A stretch of DNA of 64,000 nt from Notospermus geniculatus (taxonomy: Eukaryota; Nemertea; Pilidiophora; Heteronemertea; Lineidae): contig NMRB01000336.1 in assembly GCA_002633025.1 (NCBI GenBank), positions 5,138 to 69,137 on the forward strand. The letters run 5' to 3'. The notes beneath the pieces are model-generated. The model saw nothing but the letters and a program-made list of their open reading frames with translations, had not been told where the DNA came from and searched no databases. Position 1 is the first letter of the stretch. Each line of letters begins with the position of its first letter. Both the position numbers and the translations under genes were made by a program. Below are positions 1 through 12,161 of the stretch, piece after piece.

Positions 1-167
1 CTAAAAGCGAGAAAAACATTGGCTAACGACTTCCTCAAAAAAAAAAAAAAAAAAACTACAGGCCTTCTCCACAACTGAAATTTTGTCCATTTTCTCTGCT
101 CTTGGAAGAACATCGAGTGAAATATTTGATATATGATGATCTTAATGTTCTCATTTTTCAAATACAG

Positions 168-590
168 CTGCTTGCCAGGTGTCGAACTGTGCCTTCAAGT
201 GTAGTGACCTATGTCAAGGCTATCGTGGCAGGCTGGAGAAGGAAGGCGTGTGTCCGAAAGGAGTGGATACGTGCATCCCTGGATGTGTGAGGGGAAAATG
301 CGGCCCAGGCGAGAAATATCTCAATGGAAGTGGTGTTTGTGTCAAGGAGGAGAAGTGTCCCTGTATTGATGAGAACGGAAATGAGAGAGTGGTAAGCAGA
401 TGGTTAGATTCCTCGTGGTTACGATCGGTAGGCTGTTGTTCAATTCTAGTGTGAATATCTCGGTTTTCACTTCCATTCCAGCCAAATGAATCGTGGGCAA
501 TAAGTGAATGTGAAAGTTGCTTCTGTTCGAAGAACACCGTGTCCTGCTTCAGAGACTACGACCGTTGTCCAACTACAACAACATCCAAGC
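168..590 (+). CDS. TIL + VWC-like module, copy 1 (two exons)
   Basis: Exons 168-391 (224 nt, phase 1 in, phase 0 out) and 482-590 (109 nt, phase 0 in, phase 1 out) form one module that can be inserted as a unit without frame change. Motifs include CAFKCSDLC, CPKGVDTCIPGC and ESCFCSKNTVSCF. It is nearly identical to the modules at 1047-1480 and 2357-2790, introns included, though the intron here differs from the other two between about 412 and 450. Confidence 0.85.
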
Positions 591-3500
591 GTGAGTTGTA
601 AAAGTATTCGCTAGCTGTAGGGTACCTATATTGAGTCACATAAGTATATTTCTATTTTGCCATATTTGATTTGAATTTCTGTCAAAAGAGTGGATAATTT
701 GGTGACAACAATTATCAATTACCACACAGTTGTAATATCATTTAGTGTGCAAATATCAATTTTTACCAAAAAATGAGTCTCATAAAAAACCAAGCCCTTT
801 CTTCACGTATCCTTCTTTGGTATATTTTTCAGCACCGAAAACAACCGCAACAACAGCTGCTCCAACCAGTGAGTACTCAACATGAATATGCTAAAAGCCC
901 CTAAAAGAGAGAAAAACATTCGTCAACGGGGAAGATACAGGCCTTCTCCATACCTGAAATTTAGTCCATTTTCTCTGCTCTTGGAAGAACATCGAGTTAA
1001 ATTTTTGATATATGATTATCTTAATGTTCTCATTTTTCAAATTCAGCTGCTTGCCAGGTGTCGAACTGTGCCTTCAAGTGTAGCGACCTATGTCAAGGCT
1101 ATCGTGGCAGGTTGGAGAAGGAAGGCGTGTGTCCGAAAGGAGTGGATACGTGTATCCCTGGATGTGTGAGGGAAAAATGCGGCCCAGGCGAGAAATATCT
1201 CAATGGAAGTGGTGTTTGTATCAAAGAAGAGAAGTGTCCCTGTATTGATGCGAACGGAAATGAGAGAGTGGTAAGCAGATGGTTAGATTCCTCAGTCCTT
1301 CATCAGTAAGTGTCTATGATGGGTATCGTTGATTTTGAGTGTGAATATCTCGGTTTTCACTTCCATTCCAGCCAAATGAATCATGGTCAATAAGTGAATG
1401 TGAAAGTTGCTTCTGTTCGAAGAACACCGTGTCCTGCTTCAGAGACTACGACCGTTGTCCAACTACAACAACATCGAAGAGTGAGTTTAGAATATTTTCA
1501 CAAAAGTCATGATGGATCAATGAAGAATGTAAAACAACCATGCATGCATCGGAGAAGAATTCAACAGAATATTGGCTCTTGCGGAATGCTCCTCGTGTTT
1601 CTGTTTCAATAACTCTGTATCTCGCTCCAAAGATGCCGACGCTTGTAAAACGACGGCAAGAGTGCAGCTGCCAAGACCTATTTTTCACTTTGTACACAAC
1701 CAAGAAAATTTAATAACGTAGCCCTTTCTTCATGTAACGTTTTTAATCTATATTATTTCAGCAACAACAGCAACTGGAACAACAGCTGCCCCAACAAGTG
1801 AGTACTCGTCACAAGTAAATCATATAATTGCTAAAACATTCTTTCTTCTAGCTTTTTGGTTTGGCATAATGCTAACATTTCAGCTCATGTAGGTTTTTTA
1901 CTGCACGTGAAGGAACGATGAAAATGTGCCGACAAGGCCCTTTCTTCGTTTAGTCTTTTTCATGGTATGTTTTCAGCACCAAAAACAACTGTGACAACAG
2001 CAGCCCCAACAAGTGAGTACCGGTACTCTTCATGAATACCCCAAAAGCTATTTTCATGTAGAACTACTTATGTTTTGGCTAAAACCTCTATCACACAATG
2101 GGTTGATGCGGCTACCCGAACAAGTCACTCAGCGAGCGGAATGTCTTCTTACCTCTCGTAGCAAATTAGTGAAGAGACAAAAGTTGCCAAAGACTTCGGC
2201 AGCAACCGCAATTCAAAATCGCCGAAGATGAAGATACTTTTCTCTATGTGAGAAATCGTGTGCCATTTTTCTCTGCATTTGGAATGATAAGACGCACCGA
2301 GTGTGTTTTTTGATACCAGAAGATTTAGACCTAATGTTCTCTTTTTTCAAATCCAGCTGCTTGCCAGGTATCGAACTGCGCCTTCAAGTGTAGTGACCTA
2401 TGTCAAGGCTATCGTGGCAGGTTGGAAAAGGAAGGCGTGTGTCCGAAAGGAGTGGATACGTGCATCCCTGGATGTGTGAGGGAAAAATGCGGCCCAGGCG
2501 AGAAATATCTCAATGGAAGTGGTGTTTGTATCAAGGAGGAGAGGTGTCCTTGTATTGATGAGAACGGAAATGAGAGAGTGGTAAGTAGATGGTGAGATTC
2601 CTCAGTCCTTCATCAGTAAGTGTCTACGATGGGTATCGTTGATTTTGAGTGTGAATATCTCGGTTTTCACTTCCATTCCAGCCAAATGAATCGTGGTCAA
2701 TAAGTAAATGCGAAAGTTGCTTCTGTTCGAAGAACACCGTGTCCTGCTTCAGAGACTACGACCGTTGTCCTACTACAACAACATCCAAGCGTGAGTATTG
2801 AAGCAGCTTTGGCTCCAGCTTTAGTTCCACATTCGGGTTTCAGCTCAGTCTTTTCTAGAGTTTCAGATTGTAAAGTTCCACTTGAAAAAGCCCCGGTTGG
2901 GGTCGAAAATTTGTGAATTCTGGAGATTGACTTCTTGCTTATTATCTCTACCTATACTGAGTTACTAAGATTAGAAATGCAAATGAACAACATTTTCAAT
3001 ACTGAGGTTTGCAAACCCGCTTAAAATTCTTCATCACTCAGCCAAAGGGTACCACGAACCTGACATGGTTTGGTAGAAAGTTCAACGTCGTGCTGGTACT
3101 ATTTATGGAGTAATTCTTAAACGGGCGTTTGGAACCTCCAACATTGTTTCATTCCATGGAGGAAATATGAAATAATTATTAATTCCTCCAGCATCATTTA
3201 GGCTATTGGACATGTGGACTTAGATTCTGACTACTCTTTTGCAGCGACGACAGCCCCACCCCCGAAGGTCTGCGGAAATGTCACAGATTCGACAGAATGT
3301 CCCGCCCATTGTCCAACCAACAAACTTTGTAATGGCACGGCATGCGTCTCACCGAGAGAATGCCCATGCCTTATTGATGGCAAGGTTGTTCATCCTGGCG
3401 CAATGACCGAGACTTCAGACTGCATGATATGTAGCTGTTTCGACAGGACGGAACACTGTTCGCAGAAGATCTGTCCAAGTTGTCCGCCGGTAGGTTAGCT

Positions 3501-6500
3501 TTTAGCTGCTTGATAGATATCGCGAGAAAAAAGAAGCAAGGGGGAATAGCCCAAGCCACTCGACGAGTAATGAGAGGCTCGTTGCTGTCCCTGTGATGAT
3601 CACAATTATCACATATTCTAAACCACCTTGGTCACAGTGAGCCTTGTTTTCAATGGATAATGCATTAGCCTCGTTTTAACCACACCGGGCTTTGGTGTCG
3701 CAACCAAAACCCGCCCATTTGTGTTTCTCGCTTCGAGCATTCAGAGAGGCAGTGCAAAGAATATGGGCGAGATGCATACTCACTGACCTATCCCAAGAAT
3801 GTTTTGTATCACAAGCTACACATCCTGCGGAAAATCCGTTGAAGAAAGTGTCCTGCTGTCTCATTTCGGCTCCTGCAGCTTGGGCCTAGCGCTGCACACC
3901 GATGTACACGATGTAGGCACGATGTACATGTTGTTACACAGTGACGTCGCGTCATCGACGTAGCGTCATCCGCGAGCCGGATGCCGGGTCGGATTGACTC
4001 TGAACATCTCAAAATAGGCCTATTTGCAATCAAATCGCACTGAACTGAATAGGCCTATGAATGTTTTAGTGCCAGATAGCTCTGTGGAAAGGTGGTTTAG
4101 AATAGAAATTGATACCTCACTGTCGGTATTGGTCGTCTCACCAAACCCGCTCGGGTGGAGCTGTCATTCCGACCTAAACCCTCGGCGAAGCGCCTCGGGT
4201 TTAGGTCTGCATTTTAGCTCCACCCTCGCGGGTTTGGTGAGACGACCAATACCTCCAGTTCGGTATCAATTCCTTAAACCCAGGATAGCTATTCAATCCA
4301 GGGGCGTAGCTAGCGGGGGAGGCAGGGGGCCCGCAGAGCAAAAAGGGACAAAACAAATTTTCCTCTAAAAGGTCGTTTCTGCTCTTCAATCAAAATTATT
4401 GTGGTGTCAGATGTTGGGAAAATGCATCTGAGAGGATCTAGATTTTCAATTTTTTTCTGGGGGAGGACCCCAGACCCCCTCCCACTGCATGCACTGAAGG
4501 GGCGGGCTTCGCCCTCAAGACTAAATTAACTTTGCTCCCCTCCCCCAGGCCAGAAAAGCTAGTACGCCCTGCAATCATGCTTATAGAATGAAAGCTACGT
4601 TGGTAAAGAATTCAGTCAGGTTCCGCAGTTTCAATGCAACTTAGTGAATCAAGTGTGAATCCCCACATATTTTTGTTTCCTACCACAGGGTACCAAAGAA
4701 ATAGCCTTGGTACCAGGAAAGTGCGAATGCAAGTGTGAAAGGATACCTACCCCGTCAACGACTCCTTCGAAGACAACGACTCCACCAGCGACAACCACGC
4801 CAAGTACGCCAAGTATGACAACGACGCCACAAGGTTTGTGCCATGCATCATGGTTTATGCTGTGCTAGCCAGTCATATTGAGACCTCATAACTTGGCCAG
4901 TGCAAACATAATGAATTGGTGTTTAATAAAGGGACCTTAGACAAACGAAAGGAAAGTATGTCTCTATCATCGTTATTTTGAGGTAGACATGGTCACCTTC
5001 TTAGTTGCAATAAATCGTTATGAGCACATTTACATTGTTCCGTATTTGTTTCTTGTAGATCCTTGCCTGAAGTATAACTGTACGACGCCCACTCTTCCCA
5101 GCCTCGAAAATGGAGAGTACGCAGTACAGGTCGTTGTACCCAATACCGAAAGATGCTGCTTCACATATATAGTAAAATGCGATCCTAAGAAGTGCACCCC
5201 AACTGAAAAGACATGTACCCCTCCTTTGAAACTTGTGAAGGTTGATGTTTTAAAGTGCTGTCCAAAGTATGAGTGTCGTGAGTAGCGTATTTTATTATGT
5301 AGCCTACAGTTTCCTCATTTTTCTAATCACGATCCATCCTCTTTTGCCAAACTGTGAGCACAAGTACAGGAGTACCGGGTAAGTGTGTACTTTGTGTACC
5401 AGTGTATATGAGGCATGCACGAAATATCGTACAAATATAATACAGGATGGCCAAAAAAACGCAACTGCGTACTTCTACTAAACTTGCACCTACATCATTG
5501 GTGTATGAATGGGTAATTTTCTTAGGAGCAAAATGAGTGCAAGGAATTGATTGGCAAGTCATGCAATGTGACGTGCTGACTTTGCCTCACAAAAATGGCC
5601 CGAATCGGACAATCTCGGTATCATTTTGCTTCTAAGAGGATTCTCCATCCATCCATACCATTTATGTGAGTGCTAGTTGAGTGGAAGTATGCGGTTGCGT
5701 TTTTTTTCGGGGGGGGGGGGCACCCTGTATGAGCACATTTGGACAACATGGACCTTCTCAAAAGTGGTTGCTGTGACACACTGCCGAACCTTTCCTTCAG
5801 ATTGATGTGTACCGGTACCACGAAATATCGCATAATGAATACTTCTTTACAGAATGTCCACCCCCGATGGAATGTGTAATGCCCACATCGTCGCCATGCA
5901 AACCGGTAAGAAAATACTTTAGCGTCATTTTTTTTTTCTATTCTGCATAAGGAACGCGCACTGAAGGTTTCAACGTACTCAGTGGGACTGCAATGCCAAT
6001 AATATGATCAAAATGATGTAGGTGGAATGGGCAGCTAGGGTGTTTGACCGGCTTCAAGTCCTGTACTTTAGCACCAGAAACAAGTGTCATTCACAACATT
6101 TTCCTCATTTTGTTAGCCATAACCGATGTCATAACATCGAGTTAAGGCATGCAATGGGCCTATACTTCGAGAGGTCTTCCCTGTCTCCAGCACCTTCAAT
6201 ACAAATTCTTCTTCTATCCTTTTGTTCTATGACGTTCCAGGGCTATGAGAGACACACAAGCATGGACGAGTGTGGCTGTATACATCTAAGCAATTGCAGT
6301 AAGTATGTTCATGTTATATGGGCTGCAGTAAACATATTTCCATATGTACAGGAATCATCCACTGGGCTCTTAGCAGGTTGGTTCACCTCAGATTTACACG
6401 AAGCACAGGTGGAGGTTAACGTATTATCTGCCAAATCCTGGCAATGCTATCTATGCTTTAGTGGGACAGCTCGTGGGCAATTGGCCTAACATATCCGTTG

Positions 6501-9056
6501 ACTTTTGCAGCACGTATCCCAGAGGTTTGCGTGTATACTTCCACGGTGGATGGCAAGACGGTAACTTATAAGGTAAACATTCCCTTCACACATCTTCAGA
6601 GTTGTTCATTGATGAATATCTGAGGTATGAGCGGATTTCAAAGGCAAATTTCAAAGAGGTGCTGCATTTTTTCCATTTTTAAATTTTTTTTCTCACTTTA
6701 TCTATTTGCAGGCAAATGCCACATGGAAAGACGGGAAGTGTAGAACATGTTCCTGTAAACAGACATCACCCGGTTCAACCGATTATGAGTCCGTCTGTGA
6801 AGTCCAGAAATGTCCAGCAGTCCCAAAAGTAAGTTTTTGAATTGAAAACGGTGCGTTTGGTTCACGTTATGGAGAATAAACGAATTTTAAGAGGCATTGG
6901 CGAAGGATTCACGAACAACATTGAGGGTACCGGTAGTTGACTATATAGGGCCCGGGGAAACTCCACTAAAAGTCCCCCATTACTGCCGTCTGTGGATGTC
7001 CCCGTTTCATCTGACACACATTCGACTACACCAATTGCATCTTTTTCTTCACAGGACCACGATTACATCAAGCCTGTTGATGCAACGCTCTGCTGTCCGC
7101 CCACTGAGAAAGTCAGGTGCAGAATTAAATACAATGCGACATTTGAAGTAACCCTGCGTGTAAGTGGTGCTCATTATTACCTGTTTGATTTCTACTCAAT
7201 CCTACATTTGGTCATTATTTCCACTGTCACGATTATGGTCCAGGCCCCGTATTCATAAAACTACTTAAGTCTAAGTATGACACTTATCCTTTGTTCAACA
7301 CAAAAGATAAGTATCACACTTAGAGGGTAAAGACTTCAGTAGTTTTATGAATACGGGGCCAGGTGACAAGCTTCACAGACCAGGGGCGACCGCCACGAAA
7401 CTACGATAGCACTAACAGGGCCTAACCGAGAAATTCTGTAATGGTAAAAGCCATTGCATACCTCTCTGTTAGACACTGTTAGTGCTATCGGAGTTTCGTG
7501 GCGGCCCGCCCTGAATAATTCGGATAACGCCAGAAATTTGCGGTAATAAGCGTGTGCAACGCCACCAGCCTTTTACGGCCTTCAACAATTTTTTGCTTAC
7601 ATTTGTCATTTCCATGCCCAGGAAGGCGAGATATACCACAATCCATCACAGCCATGCATTTTCCACAAATGTCAACGTAGTGAAGACGGTGACCATGACC
7701 TGGTACTTGTTTCAAAGAACACTTACTGCTGTCATATCAACGGGACAGCTTACAAGGTAACTGACAATCTCCATCCATCCCTGACATGACTGAGGTATAA
7801 CAGCCCAAAACACAGGCGGGTAATAAATGGGAAAGGGGGCTGTTAACATAGATGCGCATCCCTCAATATTAACAACACTGTTAGTATTATTTGGCCCTCG
7901 TCGCTTTCATAACAGCACCCAGCGATTTTTCACGCTCTTCCATATACCAATGAATTTCGTTTTAGCCGGGAGACAAGTGGACCAACCCAGCGACTCCTTG
8001 CACTGTCTACCAATGTTCTAGGGGCTCAGGCAACGAGGATGAGGCAATGGTAACCACTAAAGACAGCCTGTGTTGCGAGTTCAATGGAATCAAATATAAG
8101 GTAAGGAGATGCAGACTTCTTACGAGCTCTGCTGCGATGACGTGCCCGAACAGAACAGCAAAGATGTGGATTTTCGAAGACGCTGGTTACAGTTTCTTAC
8201 AATGTTTGCCAGGCGCCTGGCTACCATTGCTTCCGTCGCTGTTATAAGTGACTGTGTTGGACGAAGTTGTTCATGACCCTAAGAAAGTGATTAGGGGAAT
8301 AACCACGGCGTGGAATCTATCTATCTCAGTTGTTCATGACCCTAAGAAAGTGATTAGGGGAATAACCACGGCGTGGAATCTATCTATCTCAGAACATCTG
8401 ATTTGTTGTTTGGACTAAAAAAAGTGAATTTTCACATTTAATACAGAATGGTGAGAAGGTACCAAACGATAAAAAGTGTTTCGAGGCCTTCTGCATAATC
8501 AGACCAGATGGTGCGTATAAGGTAGAAAGTAAAATAACGTGCCGTGAGCCAGCTAAGGACTGTGAGAAGGATGTATACGACACTGATAAGTGCTGCAAGA
8601 TCTGTGAGCCGCCCTCAGGTAATTCGAACAGCCTTCAGAAGCTTTTTTTTCATTTAACTTGACTACCATAAAAGATCCATAGTCTGACATAACCAAGAGG
8701 TGGACCAATAGAATGTGGTTTGTGGTTAGAGTGACATAATCACATGTTATGCATGTTATCACATGTTATGCTGTAGATGACGGGGTTAATAATAAACATT
8801 GGTCTATACAGTCTTCTCTGCCAGAAGTTTGTGGTCGAAATTGAATACTGTAGCCTTGGTTACACCTGTCTGAAAAAGCCCGGGCTATTACTTAAACCTT
8901 CTTTTCTTTCTTCAGCCAATGCGACTTGTGGATTTTGCAATGCAACCCTCCAATTTGGGCATCCAGTAAACTCGATTGGGTTTTTTGTGGTTAAAGATAA
9001 GAAGAGAGGAGTTTGTAAAAACGAAGCAGTTGTCGATGGCCTGAACTATTGCAAAG
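168..9056 (+). CDS. Mucin/VWF-like secreted cysteine-rich protein (5' partial, 3' end unresolved)
   Basis: Seen: a chain of exons with AG/GT borders and matching phases: 168-391, 482-590, 833-868, 1047-1270, 1372-1480, 1762-1797, 1977-2012, 2357-2580, 2682-2790, 3245-3489, 4689-4833, 5059-5277, 5853-5905, 6241-6298, 6511-6572, 6712-6828, 7055-7159, 7622-7756, 7966-8100, 8447-8618, 8916-9056. The 224-nt exons encode TIL-type domains (many Cys, ending CPCID.NG.ER). The 109-nt exons encode a VWC-like C..C.C segment plus a Thr run. Later exons hold CC and CxC pairs typical of VWC-like modules, and the last visible exon ends in YCKG, like the start of a C-terminal cystine knot. Known: this architecture occurs in gel-forming mucins, zonadhesin, SCO-spondin and hemocytin-like extracellular proteins. 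Inferred: a secreted, O-glycosylated structural protein. The signal peptide lies left of the window, and no convincing final cystine-knot exon was found up to 13.8 kb. No orthologue is assigned. Confidence 0.85.
833..868 (+). CDS. 36-nt Thr/Pro linker mini-exon
   Basis: An exon of 12 codons, phase 1 at both ends, with TTTTTCAG before it and GTGAGT after it. It encodes PKTTATTAAPT-type residues, a likely O-glycosylated spacer between cysteine-rich modules. Similar 36-nt exons lie at 1762-1797 and 1977-2012. Confidence 0.75.
1047..1480 (+). CDS. TIL + VWC-like module, copy 2 (two exons)
   Basis: Exons 1047-1270 and 1372-1480 have the same lengths and phases as copy 1. The protein differs by only a few residues (for example REKCG for RGKCG, CIKEEK for CVKEEK). 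The intron between them is almost the same as in copy 3, so copies 2 and 3 separated last. Confidence 0.85.
1762..2012 (+). CDS. Two further 36-nt linker mini-exons
   Basis: Mini-exons 1762-1797 and 1977-2012, each 36 nt, phase 1-1, each followed by GTGAGT. They encode TTATGTTAAPT-like and PKTTVTTAAPT-like residues. Being symmetric, they can be gained, lost or skipped without a frameshift. Confidence 0.7.
2357..2790 (+). CDS. TIL + VWC-like module, copy 3 (two exons)
   Basis: Exons 2357-2580 and 2682-2790 repeat the module a third time with the same exon sizes and phases. Sequence change is mostly silent or conservative (KEERCPC for KEEKCPC). After it the gene leaves the repeated part: the next exon at 3245 is a different TIL/VWC-like unit. 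Confidence 0.85.
3245..3489 (+). CDS. Divergent TIL/VWC-like exon
   Basis: A 245-nt exon, phase 1 in and phase 0 out. It starts with a TTAPPP linker, then has about a dozen cysteines with the motifs CPAHCPTNKLC, CPCLIDGK, DCMICSCF and CPSCPP. It is the same fold class as the earlier modules but clearly older in divergence. The next exon (4689-4833) adds CECKC and a Thr/Pro/Ser-rich tail. Confidence 0.75.
4106..4272. repeat. Hairpin element of about 167 bp
   Basis: Both arms carry GGTATTGGTCGTCTCACCAA in opposite orientation, with AATTGATACC at the outer ends and an inner palindrome around CTCGGCGAAGCGCCTCGG. It lies in the intron between exons 3489 and 4689. It looks like a fold-back MITE. 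Confidence 0.8.
4299..4571. repeat. GGGGCGTAG-type short element
   Basis: Begins AGGGGCGTAGCTAG, ends CTAGTACGCCCTGC (roughly inverted ends) and contains GGGGGAGGACCCCAGACCCC. The same family is seen at 27453-27723, 28156-28397 and 40843-41150. No coding capacity. Confidence 0.7.
5440..5730. repeat. TIR element with ATACAGG ends
   Basis: The left end ATACAGGATGGCCAAAAAAA is mirrored at the right by a run into CACCCTGTAT. Internal AACGCAACTGCG pairs with CGGTTGCGTT. About 290 bp and non-coding: a probable MITE in the intron before exon 5853. Confidence 0.7.
7243..7360. repeat. Hairpin MITE with GGCCCCGTATTC ends
   Basis: GGCCCCGTATTCATAAAACT at the left is repeated inverted at the right end. 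The inner arms (AAGTATGACACTTATC and GATAAGTATCACACTT) are also complementary, so the whole 118 bp can fold. Intronic. Confidence 0.85.
7383..7512. repeat. Hairpin MITE with GCCGCCACGAAAC arms
   Basis: The arms share CCGCCACGAAACT and GATAGCACTAACAG in opposite orientation. It lies 22 bp from the previous hairpin in the same intron, so two unrelated elements sit side by side. Confidence 0.8.
7622..8100 (+). CDS. Twin 135-nt VWC-like exons
   Basis: Exons 7622-7756 and 7966-8100 are both 45 codons, phase 0-0, and align along their length: G-[DE]-x-[YW]-x-N-P-[SA]-x-PC, a C[QS]R motif, then a CC pair, then NG..YK at the end. This is an older internal duplication than the one at the 5' end. Exon 8447-8618 begins with a related NGEKVPNDKKC segment. 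Confidence 0.75.
8265..8392. repeat. 63-bp tandem duplication (two copies)
   Basis: The 63-bp unit starting AGTTGTTCATGACCCTAAG is repeated once with no visible change, immediately upstream of exon 8447. It is a recent intronic duplication. Confidence 0.9.
8916..9056 (+). CDS. First part of a probable C-terminal cystine-knot domain
   Basis: A 141-nt exon, phase 1-1, reading CGFCNATL, later GVCKN, and ending at YCKG before GTGAGT. In cystine-knot tails a C..G.C.S stretch follows, so the intron splits the domain at a usual place. I looked for a phase-1 exon carrying the remaining cysteines between 9057 and 13808 and did not find a convincing one. Confidence 0.5.
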
Positions 9057-9739
9057 GTGAGTATTCAGTTCATTCCCACATCCCACAATTCACTGCGCGA
9101 TGGGGAACATCCGGAGCAGGTACGTGACACGGCCGCCGTCAAAATGAAGCCATGGAGGCGGCCATCTTGTTCTCGGTTCGAACATTCAGCGGCCCGTACA
9201 GACCACTGGGAGCATGCACCTCAACAAATCACTTTACCTCTCACAGTTTCTGAGCATAAGTAGTTGGTCTGGTGTGAAAACCGTGTTGAAAACAAAGCGA
9301 ATCGACCCTACGGTTTGCTGTAGAACAGTGTAGAAGAGGTCCGATGAATGCCGACAACGTACAAACCACGTCAAAAACGCTGTGTTGATGTGTGACGTTG
9401 CGTCATTTTGTGACGTCACGTGAACAACCTCACGTGGCGGAACCAGGTTTTAGGCTGTAGCCATGACAGCTTGCTTGGCAACCGACCGGATGTCCCCCAA
9501 CGCGCGGTGCATTTTGGGATTTGTGAAATATCAGAATANATACAGATCCTCGCTGTATCAACAAAGTTCCCACGACTGGTACGACTTTCGTAACACTCTT
9601 TTTTTGGAATGAAAAAAATCGACCCAGTTATTTCAATGTACTAATACGAAATCAGTATGCCAGTTGAGCTAGTGTATAGGTTTCACCATATAGAGAAAGT
9701 GAACTCTAATGCTCTTGCCACTTACGTTGAATGCGAGAC

Positions 9740-9862
9740 AATGGGTCATATGAACAAAGACTAGCAAATGCTTTTACTTGAATTTTGCAATACAAATGCA
9801 CTAGGCAATGCTGTACAAATCTGAAGTAAAAGCATTTACTCTTCTTTATTCATATGACCCAT
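9740..9862. repeat. Hairpin MITE with AATGGGTCATATGAA arms
   Basis: AATGGGTCATATGAACAAAG and AGCAAATGCTTTTACTT on the left reappear inverted on the right (AAGTAAAAGCATTT and ATTCATATGACCCATT). 123 bp, no coding capacity. Confidence 0.8.
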
Positions 9863-10706
9863 TAATTCGGTAAGAAGCCCCAGGTAAACACCTGTATTGA
9901 AAAGTTGAGAACTTAAAATCACTCAGTGACGGCCACTACACTTTTCAAGTTTTCGTCGCTTACTCAAATTTTAAAAAATGTGCTATATTATTATTATTAT
10001 TATCAATGTGATGTGTAAATAAATTATTTGTGATGATCAAGTTACTTACATGTATAATTGTACAGAAGGTGATTAATTCTAATTTTTATAGGTCAAGGTT
10101 AAGGTGAAATTAGGTCCATATGTTTGCTGATGGCCTATAATTACTGTACTCTTGTCCAACCCTCGAGCGCCATCACAGTGAATGATGGTGTTCTAAGGAC
10201 ACTGCTTGTATGGTTCGATTGAAACTCGCGGCACGCCGAAGGTTGGGGCGACCTTTCCGAAGGTACATGTATTGTTGAGTGTGGAGCAACATATAAATTC
10301 ATCCCTGTGAGATTATCATGATCCTAACATGCCTAAAGCACCACACGGAAAAATCGTACTGAAAATCGTGCACGTCTGTCGTGAGGCGTATGGCGGGAAG
10401 AACCATAGAGGAAGCACTTATAGGTTTTAGCTCACAGACGCGGCTCGCAGAGATGGCCTTACTGCGATTCCCTGTTTGTGCTTCCAGCCTGAACACTTGG
10501 GTGCCAACACTTCAATGCTTCTTGTAATACACACTATAGTTCAACTTGTTATAGCTACAGCTTTTGTCATACATGTGATGTTAATGATGATAAAACGCAG
10601 GGTGAAGCTAGTCAAATATTATGTTATCTGCTGTGATATTGTTTTGATTTGACATGTTGTGAAATGCACTGGTCCAGGAACCAATAGGATGACTTAGCTT
10701 TTGCCC

Positions 10707-11021
10707 TCAAAGGGCAATTCCACGGTCTCGGACGTGACATTTTTTCACTTATTCAGTACTGTTTCTGCAAATTTTGGGACCAGAGAGAGATGTATAATAG
10801 CCTTGTTCTTCTATGCCCCTGAATGAGTTAAGTTCTTTGTGATTCATAATTAGCAAAAAGTGCACTAATTAAGAATCATAACGAGCTTAATTCATACCAC
10901 GGGCATAGAAGGACACAAGCCTGACAAGAAGCAGGGTACTAAATGGTCATTTGGTGCTATGAGTTGCCGCACTGAACAAGTAAAAAAATATCCCGATTTT
11001 TACGGTGGACTTGCCCTTGAG
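10707..11021. repeat. TIR element with CTCAAGGGCAA-type ends
   Basis: The ends read CTCAAAGGGCAATTCCACGG and, inverted, CTCAAGGGCAAGTCCACCGT. Inside, TTCTATGCCCCTGAATGAGT pairs with a matching arm ending GGGCATAGAAGGA. A partial relative starts at 57369. Non-autonomous. Confidence 0.8.
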
Positions 11022-12161
11022 TCCTTTTTCACAGATGTTTTCTTTTTATTTGATTGTATCATAAATGTCATTAAAACAATGCTTTTTATGCATTTATGAT
11101 TTTATGCAAGACGGACCGGTTCCGGTGATGCACCCAATAGCACGGTGATCCGGTAATATTGACTATAAATCCCTAAACAAAAAGAAATTTCATGTATGTA
11201 AAGAAGAATCTTTACAAAGCTTGCTAAGAATTATTCTTGCTTTCTTTGATTCAATAAACTTGTGTAAGAATTATATATAACCCTTGTTCATCTGTTTTTT
11301 TTATTATGGAATGCATTGAAGGTTGAGGATTTAAGACGATAGTGTGCTCTAAAAGATATACTGAACGAAGAGTAACGTGGATGTTCCGGTAACGCAAGAT
11401 AAACTAACAAGCCCGAAGAAAACATAGGTCTTTATTGATGACCATCGGGTGGTATGCAGTGAACCACAGCTGCAACGTGGCTGCGTCTGTCGACCAATCA
11501 TCGAAGGCATGGACCAGGATGGCAGTAATACACCGTCATACGGATTGTCACATCAGCCGTAGCGGTGCAATCAGAAACAGTCTACTCTCACAGAATCAAA
11601 TTAACTGGCCCCATCTGTGACACATACAGACCAAAATGTTTCGCATTGCAAAGCAGATTATACAGCACGGAATTTGCCAAAATATTGAAATCAGGGTATT
11701 CATTTAAAGTAGTTTCTGTAAAGAGTTAAGCCTTTAAAAGTTTAAGGATAGCCACACGACTTATTCCTGATCATCGATAATGGATTTTAGTTTGCCTCTC
11801 TCAGGTTACACCAGTCATTACGATCCCAAAGAGGACACATGATTTTTATGCTAGCAACATTATTGGCCAATGATATGTACATTTATTTACTTAGTGTACA
11901 ATATAAACCTTCAATGTATGCGACTATAATGGATTTCTCTAAGATCGCTACTGTCCTGATGGCCTCCTAGAATATTCCTGGTTATTCACTGGCTCAACGC
12001 GAGCGAAACCATAAGAAGAACGGTCTGGGCTGTTTTAACGAATATTTTGGGTAAGTCCGTCCAAATATTCCCAGCTGTATTCCCACTGGGAATGGGGAAT
12101 CCTTGTAAAGCACGTTACGTGGGTCAGTGAAGTTAGCTCCCAGTTCCTAGTTACTCATTAT

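Noticed and set aside
11435-11620. Candidate last exon for the mucin-like gene
   Set aside because: The frame that could follow phase 1 has cysteines in the wrong positions for a cystine knot, and the acceptor is weak.
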